Positions 47,196-64,000 of a DNA stretch of 64,000 nt are shown here, one piece after another (position 1 is the stretch's first letter; each line of letters begins with the position of its first letter). The position numbers and the translations under genes are program-made. Under the pieces are notes generated by a model that had not been told where the DNA came from, did not search any database, and saw only the letters and a list, made by a program, of their open reading frames with translations. Source of the stretch: Pardosa pseudoannulata. Its lineage: Eukaryota; Arthropoda; Arachnida; Araneae; Lycosidae. Location of the stretch: the NCBI GenBank assembly GCA_032207245.1, contig CM063504.1:86893575-86957574 (forward strand), written 5' to 3'.

Positions 47196-49076
47196 ATATT
47201 GCCAATCTGGTAAAATGGGGTAAATGTTTTCTAACCAAATTGCTGTAATTTTTAAACTTTTTGCCTCTGTATCCAATTTAGGTACTGTGGAAGTAGAGGA
47301 TTGGTCGCACCTCTAAACAGATACAATGACATCTCTTAGTACATGTCAAAATTTGTGAAGAAAAACACATTTTAATTAACTTCATGCTGTTTTTTATTAA
47401 TTTTATAATTATATGCTACCTCTCCTATAATTACTGCTACAGTACCCAGTTTAAAAATTCCAGTGCTAGACATATGCAGCAAAGATTTTTTTACTTAGAC
47501 ACCAATAACAATAGTTTCAACTTTGTTAATCCTATCTGAAGTTAGTACTTTGTTGCTTTGTTTGATTGCTTTCTTCGTACATATAAGTGCATTTTTCAAA
47601 AGATTAGTCGATCTGCTGCAGATGTAATATTGCTATTTTTGTGCGATTGTAAATACAGATAAAAGTTCTAATAAACTTCTTTTTGAATTTTTATGTTTTT
47701 TTCTCACTTTAATAATTTTGAAAATTTTATTTAATTTTTTCCATTATTTTATGCCATTAAATACCAAAAGCAAAAAAGTTTCGTATAGTTTTGTTGATTT
47801 GATGACTTTTTGTCACCAAGAAGTGTATATACTAAATCTATTCGATGGATCCATATGTAAGTTCATCGCCCCCTTTAGGTTTATGAAAAGCCCTAAAAAT
47901 TCTCTGCTTATACATGAATATATACAGTATATATTATTTTAGTAAAAGTATTATTTTTGAGGTAAGGTGTTTTATTTCATAATATTATAAAATTAATTAA
48001 AAACATTTAATGATAGCCTCTAGAAATAATGTCACATACCAATGCTCACATATGTACATTACACTGTGGAATCAGCAGTATCTCCAATTGCATAAATTGC
48101 GAAAGTTTCTGTGACCATTCAAAATTACCTGATAATTTAAAGAAAAGAGCCTAAATTTAGTTTGCTTCAGCAAAAATTATGAAGTCAATGAATCGGTTAC
48201 TTTAAATCTTCATTTTATTTAAAGATAGATCTTAGAAAATAGAGCAATTCTGCTGTATACATCTGCAAGCTAAATCAGATCAATATAATATTAATATTCA
48301 TTATATAAAGATTTTTTAGTTGTATAGAACATGGGTTGCAATTAAAAATGGAGGTGCTTATCTAGATGTTACAACATGCCTAAACACAAAATCTGATCTT
48401 CCATGTCTATTCATTTTACAGTTATATGCAGAAATGCTAATAGTTCTAAATCTAATCTCCAGCAACTAATCATTTTTTAGCTATGTGGGATGCATATGTA
48501 CAAATGCTGCAAGTAAAATAGTTAAAACACTCTCAGTGATGGTCTGAACAAGGTTTCATTTTATATACATAGAGACATAATATTGAAACTTGTCAAAATA
48601 TTGAAAAAAAAAATTGATACTTTTTGTACTTTGTTCAAGGAAATAAGAAAGGCAGGAATATCTCATTTGTAACACATGATATAAAAGCTGAGGACACTAG
48701 TAGCACAAGTTATGTTATTTAGATTAAAATTATGCAGATTTTAAAATTCAGCTACATAACTTTTCTTTATCATCATTATTAATATCAACATTTAATTAAC
48801 GTAACTAATATCTGACATGTTTGGAGAAAGGTGCAAAGTTCTGGCAGAATGTCATATAGTATCAAGGGTGTCATGAGTTTTAAAAGTTAGAAGATTGCTG
48901 GTTTAAACTAATATATTTATATATTAGTTTATAATATATAGTCTTTGTTGCAGAAATTGTATTACAAATGTTCTTTAATTTGTATAGTAGCTAATATGTA
49001 TTGCTAGTATTCCTTGTTTTTTATATTTATTTTTCCATTGTTGTAGAGGTCTGGACGTAAACTCAAAATCTGAAAC

Positions 49077-56821
<7,745 letters not shown>

Positions 56822-59800
56822 GTAAGTTTTTTTTTTTTAAATTTTATTTTATTAAGCTAATTTTATAGTTAATATATAATTTTTTTGACTTGTTTTGTTA
56901 AAAAAAGTATTTATAAAAATGTGTTCATTAAATTGATTACTTAATGAGATCCTTCATAATGTATTTGATATAAAATTATTTTTATAGTAGAAGAGAATTC
57001 CAATTGAAATCAGAATTTTTTTCCCCTTGCTGTATCACACCCTTAGCTGTAGTCATTTAATTTGTTCACAAATTTTACTTTATTTGTGCAATAGAAAAAG
57101 GAAAATATAAAATCAATCATTGGAAGCCAATCTTCAAGTTCATAGTCATATCAAAACAAACATCTGCCACTATAAACATAGGTAACATGTTTATTTACAT
57201 TTGGATAAATTGTAAAGTATATTATCTTTTGAAAAAAAGTAAAAAAGATTGTTTCTATCAGTGTATGATATTAAAGGCTTTTTATTAATTTAATTCATAT
57301 GAGCTAGCATATTTTTTATGTCAAAAAGTGTTGCCAGTTTAATATGCAATGATAATGTTCATGTATGATGTATAACATCAGGTTCTGATATCCTGTACAA
57401 ATGTTTTATTCTACAATTAAAATTTATGGTACTATTAAAGATTCAAATAGTATAAGTAATTTATGATGAATTTTTAATGCATAAATTTGTACTGTTTTTA
57501 TACTTTACAGCCAATTTTAAATGGTTTTGTTTAATTTAGTTTAAGGAAGTAGAAATTAGTTTTATACAAACTTTAATAAAAGGAGTAATTAATAGTATCA
57601 AGTGATAATTGTAAAAGTATTATTTCAAAATAAACCAATTTATAAAAGCTGGCAATTGATTTTATATATATATATATATATGTACATACTGGCAGGTCTT
57701 ATCTGCTAGGTAAATTGCACACATGAATAAAAATTTGGAAGCCCTTGCCAATACAAACCATGTATAAAATAATTTCTCCTTAAATCTACTGGGAATAAAA
57801 GATTTTTTTTTTTTTAACAAAGATAAAATTCTTTTCTTGAAATGGGATAAATGTGCTCTCGTAAAATTAACCTCTCAAATAATTTAGTTGTAGCATAATA
57901 ACAGCTAACTCCACAGATTTTTTCATGGTTTTGATATTTTTGAATTTAAATTATTTGCACAGAAAAAAACACATTTAGACCATGTTTTTGATTTATATCT
58001 TGAATTGTTTAATGGGGGTTAGATTTGGCGAAATGAGTTCCACAGGATTTTCTAAATTAGTTGATACCTGTCTTGATCCCAAAGACCTGGTCATTTTCAA
58101 GGAATTGAGATTGCATACAGATGGACAGACCATAAAAATTTAATGATTATGACGTCATAACAAAATATAAAACTGAACTATTTGAAATGAAGGTTTTTTA
58201 GGATGATTAGGAGTGACATAATAAAAACGAAAATAAAGTACAGATGGTAATGAAATTAAAATTTTAAATTAAAATATTCTTGTGTGGAAATAAATTAAAA
58301 TTACATAATATATTTAATATGTATTTTTAAAAATGGCAATTTAGATTAATATAATTAAAAAATAAAGAAAATGTACTAAGAATTGAATAATTTAACATAG
58401 AACATATATATTTAAGAGGCAATAAGATATAAATGAAGCAAATTTTATAGGGAATGAAAAATTTTAGGAACAATGTTAAGCAATAGACATAAAAGAAAAA
58501 ATAAATAAGAGCTTATTTACATGGAGAATTATTCATCAGGATATTTTTCAGAAGTTTATAAATTTTCATCAAAATTAATATCAGTTAATAGAGAAATCTA
58601 ATACATAGTAAAAAACTTGAAAACTTGTAAAATTCCAAACAAAAGAGTTATAATTTAAAAAAAAAAAAAAAACTTCAATGACTGTGGGTTCAGTCAATAA
58701 GTAAATCTTATATAATTTCCTAAGGTCAATGAATAACAGGAATCAAAGTGAAGAATAGATCCAGAGTAATTTAAAATAATTGTTTGTTTGATTTTAATAA
58801 ACTAAGGTCAATTTGCAGGTCTTTATAAGTAATTCAAGTATATATAAAATTTTGTAATTCATGGTGATTATTTTAGGAAATGTATTAATTTTCTGAAGAG
58901 TTTAATAGTGCTATCCATCAGTGATCAAGAATGTTAATATTTTCAGAATAGAGATTTTACACTATATACCTTATAGAAGAGATTTTAATATCAACAGTGA
59001 CCTTTTGGTAGTTTCAAAGGCTGTGAAAAATTTGGTTACGCTACTACAAATTTTATGAATTTATTTGGGAAACAAATATATATTCATACACACACTTTCA
59101 TATAAGAAAAATAATATGAAATGTTAAAGTGGCTTAAAAAAATTATATTTCTGTGAAAAATCAATTTTTGAAAATTCTTGTTTTTCAGTTGTAGTGCACG
59201 TATGCTTGGTTTCAATTATTGAAACTAAATGAAGCAGCCGAGCAGTGTCTGGAATTATAACTTATCATTTCTAAACTAATCATATTTATTGAATATTTGT
59301 ATATTTTAATAAGTTAATATAATGCCCTGTTAATATTGTTAATATTTTTAATTATTTTTAATAAGTTAATAAATGCTTTGATCTGATTTTGCCCAGCCCA
59401 TCCTAACTGTTAAATGCTGTTTAAATTAACCATATCTGGATTTTTATAAATTGTGTATAATTCAATATTGGTCCTTCTTCATACATAATTAGCCTGAATA
59501 CCTCATTTGGGGAATCAGAATCATGAAAATTTATGCTGCAGTACTGAGTGGAAAGCTTTTATAATTTGTTTATGAATACAGAAAATGCCAGTCATAGTAG
59601 TCTTAAATGTAAATTGTAGATCTCTCAAAATATGTAGATAAAATATGTGTAACAGCATTTCATTACCTTCTCTCCCTCTCTCCATCTCTCTTATTTTTTT
59701 TTTCTTTTTTTTTCCCCAGAATTCAGGTACTTTGTGTTGATTACAATTTTATGTATTACTTTATGTCTCTTCTAATTTTGTTATGCCTTTCCAAGATTTA

Positions 59801-61259
59801 TAATATATGGTAGATTCTTGATAGTATTTTCTTTTGGGGAAAATGAAGAGAAATAATTATAATGCAAAATAATAGTAAGAAGGATAATTGTGAGTTATTT
59901 TTCTTCTATATAAAAGAGAAGTACACAGAAAGGTTGTATTTTAATTAATGAATAAAATCATTGTATATGTGAAATAAATATCAAAATTTCTTGAATTTTA
60001 ATAAAAGAAAATTTTTATAAATTTATTATAATTTTATAATTTCAAAAAAAAATTTAGAATATCTAATTTTTTAACCATTTAATATTTTTGTAATAAACAT
60101 ATATGTAACTATTTGATTTTCTTCTATATAAGAAAATGGTGCTGTAATGTTTTACAGAGATATTGCAACATTTCTAAGATTAAAATAAGCTACAGACTTA
60201 TCTAAATATTAAAATATCATTAGTTGAAGCACAGAACATTTAACAGTGAAAAGTTTCTACCACAAATTTAGTTACAACTTTATGGAGAAAATTATTAATA
60301 TTTTGGAGTTAATTTTTTTTTATATAAATTATGCCATCACATTTACATTTGAAATCACTTTATAAAATTCTAGCTGCTGCACATCTAGCCTTTGGTGTAG
60401 TTATACATAGACATTAATGTTTCATGTCCTGTAGAATACAGTTTCTGAGAGCAAATTTTATCTCAGATAAATAATAAAGTATCAAAATCAGTATACTTAT
60501 TGCTTGTGGTTTGATAGGAAAATGAATTTTCATTTCCCAATACCAATAATGACTATTTTTAGAAATTTTTAAAATTTTATGCTTTACCAATTTTTAAAAA
60601 CATGTAACTGAAAGTAAATTTTTGTAACTTTAATATGACACATAGATTAAGATCATACAATTGCTTAATCAATGCGTATAGTGGAAGTTATCTAAATAAT
60701 ACAGTAAATATTTCATGAATCCTAATGATAGTTTTAAATGATTTATAATGTACTAAATTAAGTTCAACATATTTTTATCATCTGCAGGGAAACGTGAGAA
60801 TGAATTTCTGTTTCTATCTTTAGTAAAATGAGAATAATTTTTAGATTATCATAAAAAAAAAAATGCAAAAATAATAATAATAATAATAAAATGAAAAAAC
60901 AAGAATCAAGGTATATCTGAATTAGGGTATATCTGAGGAGGCTAATTTGAATTTTGAGAAAAACATAACTTTTGTCTATCAGGGTACTCTTACAATGAAC
61001 AGGAAAAAAAAGGCAGTTTATGCATGCAAAAAAAGTTATGCATGCAAAAAAAAGTGAACAAATCTAGAATTTTACCAATGCAGATTACAAGCTGAGGATA
61101 GCATACTTTGGCATTGTTTGCTGTAGCCTAAAAAGTTGCCGTACTTAAAGATCTATAAAACATTATTTAAAAAACTAATTAAAATTTTGAGAAAACTCAT
61201 ACTTTAAGTTTGCTTTACAAAGCTTGTGAATAAATTTTAAAAACTACATCTCAATCCAC

Positions 61260-61309
61260 TCAGTAGTTTTCAAGCAATGTGTGCAAATGTATCACTTGAA
61301 AACTACTGA
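61260..61309. repeat. 15-bp perfect inverted repeat, 20-nt loop
   Basis: TCAGTAGTTTTCAAG and its complement at 61,295-61,309, in the last visible Pcyt1 intron. Confidence 0.8.
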
Positions 61310-61864
61310 AAATTTCTATCATTTTATTACATAGTATACCAAACTATAGGGTAATTAAATCAAAATTTATGCATTTATCATTTTCATTTAAGTTTTATAA
61401 ATAAAAGTAGTATGTATGTTCCAATTGTCCTCCCTAACTATTAGCATAATTTCAATGAAAATTGGTATAAATATCTCTCGCTACACAGCTAAAAAATGTC
61501 AATATTAACATGTTCGAAATCAATCTCTATTCCCATTTTGGATGTTTTATAGCATTATTTCAAACATTTTCAGCAGTTAAAGTCAGATGGTCAATTTGTT
61601 AATTAATGATGTCATAAATAGGTGAAAATAACATTTTACCTAGCACAACATCATCTGCATTATTTCAATCTATTTTTACCTGAATTGCAGATATATGTGA
61701 TCGATTTTCTTTTATATTTGGCATAAATCATAGTTTATCACGTATGAGCTAATTTTAAATTTCATCCTTGATTAATTTTTATGTTGTAATGAAAGTGTTA
61801 TCATGAATATTCTATCAACAAATTCTCTTTAAAGTATAAATTCCATGGAGTCTATATCACAGGC

Positions 61865-61865
<1 letters not shown>

Positions 61866-61912
<47 letters not shown>
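61866..61912. repeat. A-run followed by (AT)n microsatellite
   Basis: About 14 A then roughly 16 AT units, in the last visible Pcyt1 intron. Confidence 0.9.
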
Positions 61913-61915
<3 letters not shown>

Positions 61916-63568
61916 GAAGAATGTCCATTTATATGTGTGATTGTTTTTATACAAAACCAAATAATTTATCATAAATTCACCAAATTTTGAACAGCATTCT
62001 TTAATACTGCCAAATGAACACTGTCACTATTAAAATATCTGCTGCATAACCTATCATGTGTTAGAGCAAGAGAATTTAATGTTTCTAATGAACTAGTGAT
62101 AGTAACACATTAATGTTAATTTTAGTGTTAATTTTATATTTTACAATGTGAAAAGATTTTTGAGCTAATTCTAAAAATTATCCCTAATTGCTTAAGTTTT
62201 GTAGGTGCAGTTGATGCCAAGTTCTTTGTAATAATTGTAAAATTTTTGTACAAATAATCTGAAACATTTATCTAGAGACAAAAGTGTGAGAAGTGAGAAC
62301 ATGAGATTTTAATACAATTATAACATGTAAAATAAAGATAAATGTTTATTCACAAGTAACTTTCACTGCATTGTCAAAAATTTTCAAAGGTATAAATAAA
62401 AAAGACAATGCTTTCACTAATTTTAATGTATAGAAAATCCTCATAGAAACATGAGTTCCCTTTGTTTGCATGAAAATAATGTAAACTACTGCCATCTGTT
62501 AACAATGCACACAAAACCACTTAGATATGAGTTTTATTTATATAAAGAAAGATTATATTGTTTTGCTATCAAATGGTAGCAAAGTTAAAATATTTATGAT
62601 TAACCTTTGATATTTTATATTTTTTACAAAATGTGGTATTACTATGCTTAATATCTTTATTAATGACCCTGTTTCATCATTCATAATTTAGCTGAATATT
62701 TCTTAAATATTGTCTACTTTACTAGTATTTTAAGTTATGTCATGTACATATAATGCTTAAAAAAGATAATTTAGGTTTATGTTAATTTTTGACTTAGGAA
62801 AATCTTAGACTAATCTATTTATGTATTTGGTGTTGCAATGTTATAGCTGCTATTTTATGTTTTCAATTTTAAAAAACAATTTTATATCTGCCTTTTGTAT
62901 ACATATTTTTGCAATAAGTAGAAAAAATTCTAGAGTCAGTAATGGCTATGTAACTTAAATTTTCATATTAGCCATGTCAACCTTTTTTATTTTTTATAGG
63001 GTTTTTTGCAATATTACTATTGCAAAAAAAAATTTTACTCTTCTGAATCATGAGATATTATGTACAATCATCGTAAAATTTTTCACATTGCTCTATTCTT
63101 ATTCCACTTCTGCTTAGCATAAAATATATTTTCACAATTTCTGTAACATTATTTAATGTTTGATTAAGCTTAATTATTTAAATGTAATTTAAGAAATCTT
63201 TAAATATTCTTGTAAATTTTTTAAGTATTAAAAAGAAACATTAAAAATACCAATATAATTGTATATGTGTGCATACATTCATAAAATAACTTAGGGTAAC
63301 TGAGTTGTTAGGGGAAGAAAATTTTACAAATCTCAAAGGATAAAAAAATAACTATATGGAAAAATTAACTAAGTTATAAATATTTTTATGCAGTATGTAA
63401 AATTAATATTAAAAAGAAATTTTAACTGTACATTTATTTTCTCAAAGCCTTAAAGATACTCTATATTCAAAATTATTTCTAAAATCAAAATAAAACAGAA
63501 AAAAAACCTTAATTTTTCTTTTACCTATGATTTATAAAATAATTTTATTATAATTTTGTTGTTTTTAA

Positions 63569-63707
63569 CCCATTAGCGCCCAGTGATCTATTTTTAGATC
63601 GCTAAACGTAGTGTAGGAAACTAGCTTTTAGGTGCTCTACCCATTCCACACTGCACAGGGGGCAAGACAAAGCATGCATCGCCAAAAATAATTTGGGCGT
63701 TAATGGG
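63569..63707. mobile_element. piggyBac-type MITE (139 bp)
   Basis: Inverted ends CCCATTAGCGCCCA and (reverse complement) CCCATTAACGCCCA match 13 of 14, and both sides are bounded by TTAA (63,565-63,568 and 63,708-63,711), the piggyBac target. No coding capacity. A GATC-containing palindrome lies just inside the left end. Within the last visible Pcyt1 intron. Confidence 0.82.
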
Positions 63708-64000
63708 TTAAGAGAAAGGAATAAATATGAAATATGACTAGATTGATAGTATTTGTGCATCATTTTGAATCTGTTTGCAGTTCTTTCATTATAACCTAAA
63801 AGCAAATGTAAATTAAGTTTACTTTGAAAATGCTTAATTTTGCTTAAAAGAATTTCATAGTGCAGGTAGATTTAAAATGGAGCTTAAAACTGTTTTCTAT
63901 AATTTATATGTGTGTGTGTGTGTATTCATTCTAGGTTTGAAATTTCTAATAAGTATTAATCATTGACTTCTCTAAATCAGTAATTAATTTCATCAAAACT

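Larger units (their letters stand above)
44582..49046 (+). other. First Pcyt1 intron (presumed)
   Basis: Runs from the GTAAGT donor at 44,576 to the TTGTAG acceptor before 49,047. It holds two local duplications, repeats D and E and microsatellites. ORFs at 46,989 and 47,718 fall in repeats or low-complexity DNA. Confidence 0.45.
56822..64000 (+). other. Pcyt1 intron after the M-domain exon, continuing past the window
   Basis: More than 7.1 kb without a recognisable exon. I looked for the expected continuation (a basic helix, then Ser/Pro-rich tail) and did not find it. It contains only microsatellites, one hairpin and the piggyBac-type MITE. Confidence 0.6.

Noticed and set aside
59680..59740. 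Pyrimidine-rich tract with CCCCAG as acceptor of the missing Pcyt1 exon
   Set aside because: The sequence after it (AATTCAGGTACTTTGTGTTGA) stops quickly and does not resemble the CCT C-terminal region.

Overview
The window is eukaryotic nuclear DNA, very AT-rich, with genes split by long GT-AG introns. Two conserved animal genes can be read exon by exon. The transposon complement (tRNA-derived SINEs, Tc1/mariner, hAT and piggyBac relatives) and the protein similarities fit an arthropod. A chelicerate such as a spider is plausible, but the lineage is an inference.

Layout. 1-9,400 is intergenic DNA with comparatively many CpGs. It holds tRNA-derived SINEs (two with target-site duplications), a decayed Tc1-type transposon (6,635-7,885), and several orphan coding-like relics, including a small exon that resembles the core of bacterial toxin-type deaminases (3,622-3,765). 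9,400-15,134 is CpG-poor DNA downstream of the first gene. 15,135-44,149, minus strand, is a complete EXOC7/Exo70 gene (exocyst subunit) with 21 coding exons encoding 693 residues; its introns carry a Tc1 deletion derivative, a mariner remnant, several SINEs, a SINE split by a 632-bp hAT-type element with an 8-bp duplication, and several hairpins. 44,150-44,575 is a short head-to-head interval with a CACGTG E-box, probably a bidirectional promoter. 44,5xx to the window end, plus strand, is the 5' part of a choline-phosphate cytidylyltransferase gene (PCYT1/CCT). A probable noncoding first exon and seven coding exons (309 codons) are present; the last coding exon or exons lie beyond 64,000. A 139-bp piggyBac-type MITE lies near the right edge.

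How they relate. CCT makes CDP-choline, the rate-limiting step of phosphatidylcholine synthesis. Exo70 tethers secretory vesicles to PI(4,5)P2 at the plasma membrane. Both serve membrane growth, so divergent expression from one promoter is plausible but unproven. No bacterial operons, CRISPR arrays or rRNA genes are present. The tRNA-like sequences seen are SINE heads rather than functional tRNA genes.
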